DNA of 64,000 nucleotides from Usitatibacter rugosus. Its GTDB lineage: Bacteria; Pseudomonadota; Gammaproteobacteria; Burkholderiales; Usitatibacteraceae. Below are positions 1 through 8,355 of this stretch, one piece after another. The stretch is from assembly GCF_013003965.1 (NCBI RefSeq), contig NZ_CP053069.1, positions 651,419 to 715,418 on the forward strand, given 5' to 3'. Each line of letters opens with the position of its first letter. The stretch's first letter is position 1. The translations under genes were made by a program, and so were the position numbers. The notes below the pieces were generated by a model. It made no database searches. It saw only the letters and a program-made list of their open reading frames with translations, and was not told the origin of the DNA.

Positions 1-489
1 CTCACCGCGGCGCTGTCCGCGAGCGGCATCGAGGCCGACGGCGTGCTCTTCGCGGGGTTCCTCCCCGCCAAGGGAAAGGAACGTCGCGAGAAGCTCGCGG
101 CCCTTGCGGCGTCACCCTGGGCCCTGGTGCTCTACGAGTCCCCGCATCGCATCGAGCAGACGCTCGGCGACCTGCACGAGTCGCTGGGCGATCGCGACGT
201 GGTCGTCGCACGCGAGCTCACCAAGCGCTTCGAGACCATCACCCGCGTGCCGCTCGCGGAGGCCGTCGCGTGGATCGGCGCCAACCCGGATCGCGTGCGC
301 GGCGAGTTCGTGCTCGTGATCGAGCCGCGCCCCGTCGAGGCGGCCGCGGGTCCCGATCCGCGCGCGGTGCTCGAGCTCCTGCTCGCCGAGGTGCACGTGA
401 AGGGCGCCGCCGCGATCGCCGCCAAGCTCTGCGGCCGCCCGAAGAAGGAGATGTACGAGCTTGCCCTCGAGATCTCGGGGAAGAAATAA
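1..489 (+). CDS. rsmI: 16S rRNA (cytidine1402-2'-O)-methyltransferase, C-terminal part (5' cut by window edge)
   Basis: The reading frame is open from base 1 and ends at 487-489, so only the C-terminal ~162 residues of RsmI are present. RsmI is a SAM-dependent TIM-like (tetrapyrrole methylase fold) enzyme that methylates the ribose of C1402 in the ribosomal decoding centre. The visible part contains the family stretch LFAGFLPAK followed by VLYESPHRI and VVARELTKRFE, all typical of RsmI/YraL. In betaproteobacteria rsmI commonly lies upstream of rnpB and mraZ; here about 10 kb of other genes separates them. Its last codons form the left arm of a palindromic repeat. The identification is firm; the start lies outside the window. 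Confidence 0.95.
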   Translation, partial: LTAALSASGIEADGVLFAGFLPAKGKERREKLAALAASPWALVLYESPHRIEQTLGDLHESLGDRDVVVARELTKRFETITRVPLAEAVAWIGANPDRVRGEFVLVIEPRPVEAAAGPDPRAVLELLLAEVHVKGAAAIAAKLCGRPKKEMYELALEISGKK

Positions 490-512
490 ATGGGGTCTGA
501 CCCCATTTATTT
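484..512. repeat. 29-bp perfect palindrome with GGGGTC-t-GACCCC core
   Basis: Two 14-nt arms, starting AAATAAATGGGGTC, flank a single central T. The left arm includes the rsmI stop codon. An A-rich flank, GC stem and T-rich flank make it a plausible bidirectional intrinsic terminator. Close relatives occur at 39153-39177 and 43647-43713, each just after a stop codon. It also creates a spurious in-frame ATG at 490 ahead of pyrC. Confidence 0.85.
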
Positions 513-528
513 CCCCATAATTGCGGCG

Positions 529-1560
529 ATGGAAACGATCACGATCACCCGCCCCGACGACTGGCACGTGCATCTGCGCGACGGCGAGGTGCTGGCACCG
601 ATGGTGGCGGCAACGGCAAAGCAGTTCGCGCGTGCGATCGTGATGCCGAACTTGAAGCCGCCGGTGACGACGGTGGCGCTCGCGGAGGCGTATCGCGGCC
701 GCGTGCTGGCTGCGCTGCCGAAGGGCGCGCGCTTCGAGCCGCTGATGACCCTCTACCTCACCGACAACACGCCGCCCGCCGAGATCGAGCGCGCCAAGGC
801 GAGCGGCTTCGTGAAGGCGGTGAAGTACTACCCGGCGGGTGCCACGACGAATTCGGACTCCGGCGTCTCCGACCTTCGCAAGTGCGATGCGGTGCTGGAG
901 GCGATGCAGGGCGCCGGCCTGCCGCTGCTGGTCCACGGCGAGGTGACGGATGCCGAGGTCGATGTCTTCGATCGCGAGGCGGTGTTCGTCGAGCGCACGC
1001 TGGGCCCGCTCGTGAAGCGCTTCCCCAAGCTGAAGATCGTGGTCGAGCACATCACGACGCACGAGGCCGCGGCGTTCGTCGAGCGCGCGCCGGAGAACGT
1101 CGGCGCCACGATCACGCCGCAGCACCTGCTGCTCAACCGTAACGCCCTCTTCGCCGGCGGCCTGCGTCCCCACCACTACTGCTTGCCGGTGCTGAAGCGC
1201 GAGCCGCATCGCAGGGCGCTGGTGAAGGTCGCGACGTCGGGCAATCCCAAGTACTTCCTCGGCACCGACTCCGCGCCGCACGCCAAGGGCGCGAAGGAGA
1301 GCTGCTGCGGCTCCGCGGGCGTCTTCAGCGCGCACACGGCGATCGAGCTCTACGCCGAGGCGTTCGAGGCGGCCGGCGCGCTCGACAAGCTCGAGGGCTT
1401 CGCGAGCCACCACGGCGCGGACTTCTACGGCCTGCCGCGCAACACCGCGAAGGTGACGCTCGAGCGCGTCGAGTGGGAAGTGCCCGCCGAGTATCCCTTC
1501 GGTGCGACGACGATCGTGCCGATGCGCGCCGGCGAGAAGCTGCGCTGGCGCCTCGCGTAA
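529..1560 (+). CDS. pyrC: Dihydroorotase (class II, PyrC type)
   Basis: PyrC makes dihydroorotate from N-carbamoyl-aspartate in pyrimidine synthesis. The 343-residue product is close to the ~348 of the E. coli enzyme. The metal-binding HxH motif ([11 protein letters not shown]13 and H15) is at the N-terminus and the lysine expected to be carboxylated is in VKYY (K99). The HITT and GTDSAPH segments of the binuclear zinc site follow. The reading frame is open back to an ATG at 490, but that ATG lies in the palindromic repeat and would add 13 residues (MGSDP...) with no counterpart in Pyr[13 protein letters not shown] at 529 fits the family. It is a single gene here, next to a DUF3025 gene 20 bp downstream. 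Confidence 0.95.
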   Translation: METITITRPDDWHVHLRDGEVLAPMVAATAKQFARAIVMPNLKPPVTTVALAEAYRGRVLAALPKGARFEPLMTLYLTDNTPPAEIERAKASGFVKAVKYYPAGATTNSDSGVSDLRKCDAVLEAMQGAGLPLLVHGEVTDAEVDVFDREAVFVERTLGPLVKRFPKLKIVVEHITTHEAAAFVERAPENVGATITPQHLLLNRNALFAGGLRPHHYCLPVLKREPHRRALVKVATSGNPKYFLGTDSAPHAKGAKESCCGSAGVFSAHTAIELYAEAFEAAGALDKLEGFASHHGADFYGLPRNTAKVTLERVEWEVPAEYPFGATTIVPMRAGEKLRWRLA

Positions 1561-1580
1561 CGACCCGGGAACCGCCTCGC

Positions 1581-2360
1581 ATGGAGTGGACGGCAGCGCG
1601 CGCCGCGCTTCGCAACCCCGCGTTCGCGCCGCTCGCCCCCGCGCTGGCGCTCCTCCCAACGGACCGCTGGCCCACGCACGCCGAGCTCACTGAGCTAGCG
1701 CACGGCATCGTGACGTCGCGGGGCAAGGCGCTCCAGTTCATCGCGCCCCGCGGCCACACCGATCGCGAGCGCCGCTACTACGAGCTGCACATCGCCGACA
1801 CGGGCGAGGTCGAAACCCGGCCCGAGAACTGGCACGACCTCTTCAACGCGCTCTCGTGGATCGCTTTTCCGAAGTCCAAGGCCGCGATCAATGCGCAGCA
1901 CGCCGCGATCCTCGAGGAACGCGGTGAGGAGGAGGCGAAGCGCAGGAGCCCCGAGCGCGATGCGCTGACCCTTTTCGACGAAGGCGGCGTGATCGTGGCC
2001 TCGAGTGACGCACGCGTCTTCGAGCGCATCCGCGGCTTCGCGTGGAAGGAGCTCTTCTGGGGCGAACGCGTGGGCCTCGCGAAGACGACGCGCTTCGTCG
2101 CCTTCGGCCACAACCTTTTCGAGAAGATGCTCGATCCGCACCTGGGCATCGTCGCGAAGACGGTCTTCGTCCCGCTCGCGGAATCGTTCGATGCGGACGA
2201 GGCCCTCGCCGCGCATTTCGCGACTCGCGCGAACTTCACCTCGCCCAAGGCGATGGCGCCGATGCCGGTGCTCGGAATCCCGGGCTGGCACCCGGGCACG
2301 GAGACCGAGGTGTACTACGACGACAAGGACCAGTTCCGCGGGTCGAGGCCGCGGCCCTGA
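1581..2360 (+). CDS. DUF3025 domain-containing protein
   Basis: The 259-residue soluble protein matches the DUF3025 family as I recall it: a Trp-rich N-terminus, then a central NWHDLFNAL segment and a C-terminal GIPGWHPG segment. No signal peptide or membrane segment is seen. Biochemical function is unknown to me. The ATG at 1581 follows pyrC by 20 bp; a longer in-frame start at 1473 would lie inside pyrC and is not preferred. Its only informative neighbour is pyrC, so a shared transcript is likely. It ends back to back (convergent) with the iclR-type gene with no gap. Confidence 0.75.
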   Translation: MEWTAARAALRNPAFAPLAPALALLPTDRWPTHAELTELAHGIVTSRGKALQFIAPRGHTDRERRYYELHIADTGEVETRPENWHDLFNALSWIAFPKSKAAINAQHAAILEERGEEEAKRRSPERDALTLFDEGGVIVASSDARVFERIRGFAWKELFWGERVGLAKTTRFVAFGHNLFEKMLDPHLGIVAKTVFVPLAESFDADEALAAHFATRANFTSPKAMAPMPVLGIPGWHPGTETEVYYDDKDQFRGSRPRP

Positions 2361-3152
2361 TCAGGCGCGGCCGCCGAGCTTGCGCGTGATGTTGCGCGCG
2401 GCGGTCACGACCGCCGGGGCGATCTTCTCCAGGTGCTCGAGCGTGAGGCGAAACGACGGCGCCGTAACGCTCACGCTCGCCACGACGCGGCCGCGGTAGT
2501 CGAAGATCGGAGCCGCCGCGCAGCGGATGCCCAGCTCATGCTCCTCGAGATCCTTGGCATAGCCCACGCGGCGGATCTCGGCCAGGTGCTTCACGAGCGC
2601 CGTCTTGGCGGCGAAGGTGTGCTGCGTGAAGCGCTTCAGCGGCAGGCGGTCGATCAGCGGGCCGCGCGCGGCCTCATCCACGAACGCGAGCATCGCCTTG
2701 CCGACCCCGGTGCAATGCAGCGGGCCGCGCTTGCCGATCGCCGAGAACATGCGGATGCGCTGCCGGCTCTCGACCTTGTCGATGTAGACGACTTCGATGT
2801 CGTCGATGACCGCGAGGTGGACCGTCTCGCCCGTCTCGTCTCCCAGCCACAGGATCTCGTCGGCCGCCGCGCCGCGGATGTCGAGGCCCTCCCACGACTT
2901 CTGCGCCATCTCGAGCGCGCGCAGGCCGACGCGGTAAGTCCCGTCGCGATCGTCGACCGCCAGCAGCTTGTGCGCGACCAATGCGCCGAGCAGCCGGTGC
3001 AGCGTGGCCTTCGGCAGCTTCGTTTCCTTCAGCAGGTCGGTGAACCGTTGCGGCTGCGGCGAATCGCAAACGAGCGCGAGGAGGTTCAACCCCTTGTCGA
3101 GCGCACCGGTGCCGGTGGGCTTGGTGTTTTTCGTTGCGATACGCGATGGCAT
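2361..3152 (-). CDS. IclR-family transcriptional regulator
   Basis: An N-terminal winged helix-turn-helix (about residues 15-75, containing RFTDLLKETKLPKATLHRLL) is followed by the IclR effector-binding domain with LHCTGVGKAML and DLEEHELGIRC, the canonical ligand-pocket segments. It is divergent from the sugar-acid transport/catabolism operon starting at 3288, and a perfect palindrome lies between them, so it most likely controls that operon in response to a sugar acid or its keto-deoxy intermediate (inference). The ATG at 3152 has a GGGG ribosome-binding-like run 7 nt upstream; an in-frame ATG at 3176 is possible but has none. Confidence 0.9.
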   Translation of the reverse strand: MPSRIATKNTKPTGTGALDKGLNLLALVCDSPQPQRFTDLLKETKLPKATLHRLLGALVAHKLLAVDDRDGTYRVGLRALEMAQKSWEGLDIRGAAADEILWLGDETGETVHLAVIDDIEVVYIDKVESRQRIRMFSAIGKRGPLHCTGVGKAMLAFVDEAARGPLIDRLPLKRFTQHTFAAKTALVKHLAEIRRVGYAKDLEEHELGIRCAAAPIFDYRGRVVASVSVTAPSFRLTLEHLEKIAPAVVTAARNITRKLGGRA

Positions 3153-3169
3153 CGATACACCCCGAACCG

Positions 3170-3199
3170 TTGACATGCGGCAGGCGCCGCGCCAATACT
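3170..3199 (+). promoter_or_regulatory. Candidate sigma70-type promoter for the galactonate operon
   Basis: TTGACA (3170-3175), an 18-bp spacer and AATACT (3194-3199, four of six matches) point toward the operon, with transcription expected to start near 3206. The palindrome at 3217-3233 would lie just downstream of the start, a position suited to repression. Prediction from sequence only. Confidence 0.5.
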
Positions 3200-3216
3200 A
3201 AGAAAAACGAAAACGA

Positions 3217-3233
3217 GTTCCATGATATGGAAC
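3217..3233. promoter_or_regulatory. Probable IclR-family operator
   Basis: GTTCCATGATATGGAAC is a perfect inverted repeat of 7-nt arms around GAT, located between the divergent iclR-type gene and its presumed target operon. Length and symmetry resemble known IclR-family operators. The assignment to this regulator is inference from position. Confidence 0.65.
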
Positions 3234-3287
3234 CACCGGCAGCACGTCAACCCGTGGCGGCGCCGGGCTACTCACGAGGAGATCGAG

Positions 3288-4553
3288 ATGTCTTTCCGCA
3301 CGATCCAGGCCCTCCTGGCCACGGCCGCGCTCGCCGTCGCCGCCACCGCCCACGCCCAGAAGATCGAGCTGTGGACCTTCGTCGGTCCCGGCGAGGCCAA
3401 CGTGCGCGAGCGCGCGATGGACCAGGTCATCAAGACCTTCAAGGCGAAGAATCCCGGCGTCGAGGTGAATGTCACCGTGATGCCGTGGCAGCAGCTGGCG
3501 CCCACGCTGCTGCGCGCGTCGAAGGCCGGCCAGGTTCCGGACGTGGCGATGCTCTATTCGCCCTCGATGCCCGCGCACATCGCGGCGGGCACGCTTTCAC
3601 CGCTCAAGACCTACATGGATGCGTGGACGCCCGCGCAGAAGAGCGACCTCGTGACGCTGCCCGAAACGCGCGACCGCGCGGGCAACGTGTTCGGCATCCC
3701 GTGGGAAATGCGCGTGTCGGGGCTCGGCTACCGCGACGACCTGCTGAAGGCCGCGGGCAAGCGCCCGCCGCAATCGATCAAGGAGTGGGGCGAGGTGGCC
3801 AGTGCCGTCGCCACGCCCGACATCGCCGGCATCGCGATCGGCTTCAGCCCCGAGGCGCCGTCCGTTGCCGCGGGCTGGTTCCTCACCACGCTCGTCGGCT
3901 CCGGCGTGAAAGTGCTCACCGACGACGGCAAGGCCGCGTTCAACACGCCGCAGGCCGAGAAGCTGGTGCAGTGGGTGCTGGATCTCAGCGCCAACGGCAA
4001 GCAGGCGATCCCGCAGAACGTGGCACTCCAGGGCCTCGAGCAGGCACAGACGCTCTTCATCGCGCAGAAGGCCGCATTCCTGCCGCAGTCCTCGCAGCGC
4101 TTCGAATTCATTCGCGAGCGCTCCAAGCTCGGCGACAAGGTGAAGCTCGCGCCGTACCCCGGCTGGGAAGAGGGCAAGCCCTCGCCCGCGCTGGTGCAGA
4201 GCTGGAGCCTCGTGATCCCGAAGGGTGCGAAGAATCCCGCGGCCGCGTGGAAGTTCATCGACCACTGGACCTCGACCGCCGTGCAAGTGGAATCCGCGAA
4301 GACCGCGGGCTACGTTCCGGTGCGCACGAGCTCGCTCTCCGATCCGTGGTTCAACGACCCGAAGGCCGACGTGATCCGCTGGGCCGTGGACTACGCGGGC
4401 AAGAACCCGCTCAAGTTCAACTTCCCCGACAACACCGACGCGCTCTACGACACGTGGGCCAAGATGTTCGGCCAGGTGCTCACCGGCAAGATGACGCCGA
4501 AGGAAGCGCTGGCCTGGGCCGAGACCGAGTACAACCGACGCGGGGGACGTTGA
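3288..4553 (+). CDS. ABC transporter extracellular sugar-binding protein (family 1)
   Basis: The 421-residue protein has a classic signal peptide (about 22 residues, ending AHAQ) and then a family-1 solute-binding fold beginning KIELWTF and continuing with ARAS..GQVPDVAMLY, like the carbohydrate binding proteins of UgpB/MalE type. The ATG at 3288 is preceded by GAGGAG; a longer frame from 3222 would run through the operator and lacks a signal peptide at its end. It delivers substrate in the periplasm to the permeases encoded just downstream. Neighbouring dgoK and dgoA suggest galactonate, a related aldonate or a galactoside as ligand (inference). Confidence 0.92.
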   Translation: MSFRTIQALLATAALAVAATAHAQKIELWTFVGPGEANVRERAMDQVIKTFKAKNPGVEVNVTVMPWQQLAPTLLRASKAGQVPDVAMLYSPSMPAHIAAGTLSPLKTYMDAWTPAQKSDLVTLPETRDRAGNVFGIPWEMRVSGLGYRDDLLKAAGKRPPQSIKEWGEVASAVATPDIAGIAIGFSPEAPSVAAGWFLTTLVGSGVKVLTDDGKAAFNTPQAEKLVQWVLDLSANGKQAIPQNVALQGLEQAQTLFIAQKAAFLPQSSQRFEFIRERSKLGDKVKLAPYPGWEEGKPSPALVQSWSLVIPKGAKNPAAAWKFIDHWTSTAVQVESAKTAGYVPVRTSSLSDPWFNDPKADVIRWAVDYAGKNPLKFNFPDNTDALYDTWAKMFGQVLTGKMTPKEALAWAETEYNRRGGR

Positions 4554-4557
4554 TCCC

Positions 4558-5427
4558 GTGAAGGGCCGCATGGGGGTACGGCTCCAGCCGTACCTCTTCT
4601 TCTACCCGTCGCTGCTGCTGGTCGCCGCGGTCTCGTTCGTCCCGCTGTTCTACGCGGTGCGGCAGAGCTTCCACGCGGCCGACTACCTGCAGACCGGCGC
4701 CTTCGTCGGGTTCGCGAACTACATCGCCCTCTTCACCACGGGCGGCGGGCTCACGAACACCGGGCGCTCGATCGTCTTCGTGCTCGGCACGCTGGCGCTC
4801 ACCATGCCGCTGGGCATCGGGCTGGCCCTGCTGCTGAACCAGGACATCAAGTACCGCGGCTTCTTCCGCACGGTGCTGATGATTCCCTGGATCGTCTCGC
4901 AGCTCGTGACGGGCCTGCTGTGGATGTGGCTCTACGACGGGCGCGTGGGACCCGTGGCGCACGCGCTCTCGCAGATCGGCATCAAGATCTCCGGACCGCT
5001 CACCGATACGTCGTGGGCGATGGCGAGCCTCATCGTCGCCAACACCTGGCACTCCTATCCGCTCGTGATGGTGTTCACGCTCGCGGCGCTGCAGACCATT
5101 CCGCCGGAAGTGCGCGAGGCCTCGCGCATCGACGCGGCCTCGTCCTGGAGGCGTTTCCTGCACGTGACCCTGCCGTTGATTCGCAACACCGTGATGGTCG
5201 CGCTCGTCCTCACGACGCTGCACACGTTCAACACGGTGACCACGGTGCTGATCATGACCGGGGGCGGCCCCGCGGAAGTGACGGACGTGCTGGCCCTGCG
5301 CGTCTTCAAGGAAGGCTTCACATTCTACCGCATGGAGGTCGCCTCGGCCGCCGCGGTGCTGATCTTCGGGCTGAACATCGCGTTCAGCATCGCCTACATC
5401 CGCGTGCTGAGGAGCGACCGTGCCTAG
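4558..5427 (+). CDS. ABC sugar transporter permease (MalF/UgpA type)
   Basis: The 289-residue product is an inner-membrane protein with about six hydrophobic segments. The cytoplasmic EAA loop that docks on the ATPase is visible as EVREASRIDAASSWRRFLHVTLP-type sequence in its C-terminal half. It begins 4 bp after the binding-protein gene (GTG start) and overlaps the next permease by 8 bp, indicating translational coupling. It forms half of the membrane channel with the product of 5420-6259. Confidence 0.92.
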   Translation: MKGRMGVRLQPYLFFYPSLLLVAAVSFVPLFYAVRQSFHAADYLQTGAFVGFANYIALFTTGGGLTNTGRSIVFVLGTLALTMPLGIGLALLLNQDIKYRGFFRTVLMIPWIVSQLVTGLLWMWLYDGRVGPVAHALSQIGIKISGPLTDTSWAMASLIVANTWHSYPLVMVFTLAALQTIPPEVREASRIDAASSWRRFLHVTLPLIRNTVMVALVLTTLHTFNTVTTVLIMTGGGPAEVTDVLALRVFKEGFTFYRMEVASAAAVLIFGLNIAFSIAYIRVLRSDRA

Positions 5428-6259
5428 CGCCCGCCGCAATCGCTGGGGGCTCATCGCCACGTACGCCGTGCTGGCGCTCGCGGCCGCCTTCGTGCTGTTT
5501 CCGTTGCTGTGGGCGCTCTCGGCGTCGTTCAAGGGACCGACGGACGTGCTCGCATCGCCGCCGCGCTGGATCCCGCCGACGTTCGACTTCAGCAATTACA
5601 CCCGCGGCCTCTTCGCGCCCAAGTTCCTGCGCTATATCGGCAACAGCCTGCTGGTGGTTGCGGGCGCGCTGGTGGTGAGCGTGGGGCTCGCGGTGCACGC
5701 GGCCTACGCCGTGTCGCGCTTCCGCTTCCGCGGCAAGGACGCGCTGCTCTTCATCATCTGGTCGACGGTGATGATTCCGGGCGTGTCGATCATCGTCCCC
5801 CTGTACCTGCTGGCCGTGGACCTCAAGGTCTACGACACGCTCTTCGTCGTGATCATCGCGTACTCCGCGTGGCTCGTGCCCACGCTGATCTGGCTGCTGC
5901 GCGGCTTCATCGAGACCGTGCCCTACGAGCTCGAGGAGTCGGCGCTGGTCGACGGCTGCTCGCGCCTGAAGGCGTTCTACGTCGTCGTGCTGCCGTTGCT
6001 GCGCCCCGGCCTCGCGGCCGCGAGCGTACTGGTGTTCGTGACGATCTGGAACGACTTCCTGCTCGCCTTCAGCCTCACGTTGAAGGACGAGAACCGGCTC
6101 CTGCAGGTGGGCCTGTACTCGTTCGTCACCGAGCTGGGCATCGAATGGGGCCCGCTCATGGCCGCCACCATCGGCTCGACGATCCCGGTCGTCCTCGCCT
6201 TCGCGCTGCTGCAGCGCCAATTCATCCAGGGCCTCACCGGCGGGGCCGTGAAGGGTTGA
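5420..6259 (+). CDS. ABC sugar transporter permease (MalG/UgpE type)
   Basis: This 279-residue membrane protein is the second permease of the importer. It has the N-terminal membrane anchor followed by PLLWALSASFK typical of MalG-type subunits, further hydrophobic segments, and the EAA loop (ELEESALVDGCSRLKAF). It starts with GTG inside the 3' end of the first permease gene. The next gene starts 1 bp after its stop. It should pair with the MalF-type subunit and the ATPase at 8356-9453, which is displaced downstream by two catabolic genes. Confidence 0.92.
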   Translation: MPSARRNRWGLIATYAVLALAAAFVLFPLLWALSASFKGPTDVLASPPRWIPPTFDFSNYTRGLFAPKFLRYIGNSLLVVAGALVVSVGLAVHAAYAVSRFRFRGKDALLFIIWSTVMIPGVSIIVPLYLLAVDLKVYDTLFVVIIAYSAWLVPTLIWLLRGFIETVPYELEESALVDGCSRLKAFYVVVLPLLRPGLAAASVLVFVTIWNDFLLAFSLTLKDENRLLQVGLYSFVTELGIEWGPLMAATIGSTIPVVLAFALLQRQFIQGLTGGAVKG

Positions 6260-6260
6260 T

Positions 6261-7423
6261 GTGAAGATCACCAATGTCGAAGCGTTCGTCGTGGGCAACC
6301 CGTGGAAGAACTGGGTGCTCGTGAAGGTCACCACGGATTCGGGCCTCGTCGGGTGGGGCGATGCCACCACCGGCTCTCCACGCAGCCGGTCACCGCGGCG
6401 GTGCGCGAGATCAAGCGCCTCTGCGTCGGCCAGGACGCGCTCGCGATCGAGGCGCTGTACGACCGCGTCCACAAGGCGCTCTATCTCACGGCGAACGGGA
6501 TTCTCCTGTCCGCACTGGGCGGCATTACCACGGCGTGCTGGGACATCCTCGGCAAGTCGTCGAAGCTGCCGCTCTATCAACTGCTCGGCGGGCGCGTGCA
6601 CGAGAAGCTCCGTGCTTACGCGAACGGCTGGTACACGGGCGGACGGACGCCGGAGGCCTTCGCCGACGGTGCCGCGGCCGTCGTCGAGCGCGGCTATACC
6701 GCGCTCAAGTTCGATCCGTTCGGCGCGAACTACCGCTTCATGAGCAACCGCGAGCGAAGCCTGAGCCTCGATCTCGTCGAGGCCGTGCGCGACCGCGTGG
6801 GCGAGGACGTCGACCTCATCATCGAGGCGCACGACCGCTTCACCGTGCCCGAGGCGATTCGCCTCGCGGGCGAGCTGCAGCCGTATTCCCCGCTCGGACT
6901 CGAGGCCGCCGTGTGGTCGGAAGACATCGACGCGCTGCGGCAGGTCGCGGCGTCGAGCCCGATCCGCATCATGGCGGGCGAGCGCTTCTGCACGCCGCGA
7001 CAGTTCGACGACCTCTGCGCGGGCGGCCTGTTCGACATCGTGCAGCCCGAGTACGTGGAGCTGGGCGGCATCTCGCGGCTGCGCGACGTGGCGGGCATTG
7101 CCGACGCGCACGGCGCCTCGCTCGCACCCCACAACGCGCGCTGCCCGATCAGCACGGCGGTGAACGTGCACTTCATGACGGCGACCCGCAACGCGTACAT
7201 CCAGGAGACGTTCGATGACTTCCACGTTCCCTGGGCGCGCGACCTCTTCGTGGGCGTGCCGGAGGTGAAGGATGGCTACTTCACTGTGTCCGACCGCCCC
7301 GGCCTCGGCATCGAGGTGAACGAGGCCCTCTTCGAGAAGCACCCGTATTCCGAGCATTTCTTCATGAACCTCTTCGCCGAAGGCTGGGAAAAGCGCAACG
7401 CCAAGCCCAGCGGCGAGAAATAG
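6261..7423 (+). pseudogene. Galactonate-dehydratase-like enolase-superfamily enzyme, disrupted by a frameshift
   Basis: Bases 6261 to about 6373 encode MKITNVEAFVVG...LVGWGDATTG, the normal N-terminus of a mandelate racemase/galactonate dehydratase protein; the homology then continues in another frame from about 6374 (LSTQPVTAAVREIK) to 7423. One base appears missing near 6372-6376 (GGCTCTCC where GGCCTCTCC would restore the frame). The rest is otherwise full length (~387 residues if corrected), with ALKFDPFG, an EAHDRF acid/histidine pair, MAGERF and APHNARCP. The usual EEP metal-ligand motif reads LEAA. Expected role is dehydration of galactonate or a similar aldonate to a 2-keto-3-deoxy acid. 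It may be a sequencing error or real inactivation. Confidence 0.8.
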
Positions 7424-7432
7424 GAACCGCAA

Positions 7433-8353
7433 ATGGCCCAACCCTTCTTCCGGGGCGTGTACGTGATCCTGCCCACGCCCTTCGACGACCGCGGCAACCT
7501 CGACCTCGAGGGCCTGAAGCGCGTGGTCGACTTCAGCATCGACTGCGGCTCGCATGGCGTGGTCGGCCCGGCGAATGCGAGCGAGGCTCCGTATCTCTCG
7601 GACGCCGAGCGCCGCCAGGTGGTGGAAGTCACGGCGAAGCAGACCGCCGGCCGCGTGCCCTATGTCGCGGGCATCACGGCGTCGTGCGCGCCGCTCGCGG
7701 TCGAGTGGGCGAAGCACGCGGAGCAGAGCGGGGCGGACATGGTGATGGCGATGCCGCCCTTCATCCAGCGCGCTTCCGACAACGAGATCCGCGCGTTCTA
7801 CACGGCGATCGGCGAGGCGACGAAGCTGCCGGTGTGCATCCAGAACTACCAGGGCCCGGGCGGCACGCCGCTCTCGGCACCATTCATGACAGGGCTGGTG
7901 CGCGACCTCCCGACCGTGAAGTACGTGAAGGAAGAGACGGACTTCCCGGGACCGATGGTCACGCAGCTGCGCGAGCTCGCCGGAGACAACTTGAAAGGCG
8001 TGATGGGCGGCAAGGCGGGGCGTCACCTGCTCGACGAATACCGCCGCGGCGTGTGCGGCACGATGCCCGCGTGCGAAGTGGCGGACCTGCACGCCAAGCT
8101 CTGGGCCGAGCTCGAGGCCGGCAGCCCCGAAGCGCGCGAGACGTACCGCAAGCTCCTGCCGCTGCTGCTCTTCGAGACGAGCTACGGCGTGGCGGTCTAC
8201 AAGGAAGTCCTGCGCCGCCGCGGCGTGATCAAGAGCGCGTACCACCGCCAGTCCGGCGGGCGCGTCCTCGATGCCGGAGCGCAGGCGGAGCTGGGCGCGA
8301 TCCTGGCCGACCTCGCGCCGATGATGAACGCGAAGCACAAGCTGGTGGCCTAG
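7433..8353 (+). CDS. Dihydrodipicolinate synthase-family (DapA superfamily) aldolase/dehydratase
   Basis: The 306-residue protein is a class I TIM-barrel aldolase of the DapA/NanA superfamily. The Schiff-base lysine is seen in VKYVKEE and the catalytic tyrosine in IQNYQG. The substrate loop reads GPANASE instead of the GTTGE of true DapA, so it is unlikely to be lysine biosynthesis. Its place between a galactonate-dehydratase-like gene and the transporter ATPase suggests it cleaves or dehydrates a 2-keto-3-deoxy sugar acid (inference); the exact substrate cannot be read from sequence. GTG/ATG choice: ATG at 7433 is 9 bp after the preceding stop. Confidence 0.85.
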   Translation: MAQPFFRGVYVILPTPFDDRGNLDLEGLKRVVDFSIDCGSHGVVGPANASEAPYLSDAERRQVVEVTAKQTAGRVPYVAGITASCAPLAVEWAKHAEQSGADMVMAMPPFIQRASDNEIRAFYTAIGEATKLPVCIQNYQGPGGTPLSAPFMTGLVRDLPTVKYVKEETDFPGPMVTQLRELAGDNLKGVMGGKAGRHLLDEYRRGVCGTMPACEVADLHAKLWAELEAGSPEARETYRKLLPLLLFETSYGVAVYKEVLRRRGVIKSAYHRQSGGRVLDAGAQAELGAILADLAPMMNAKHKLVA

Positions 8354-8355
8354 CG

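Noticed and set aside
490-528. N-terminal extension of pyrC starting MGSDP
   Set aside because: It is translated palindromic repeat; the PyrC N-terminus aligns from 529.
7433-8353. True DapA for lysine synthesis
   Set aside because: The substrate loop lacks the DapA GTTGE motif and the context is sugar-acid catabolism.
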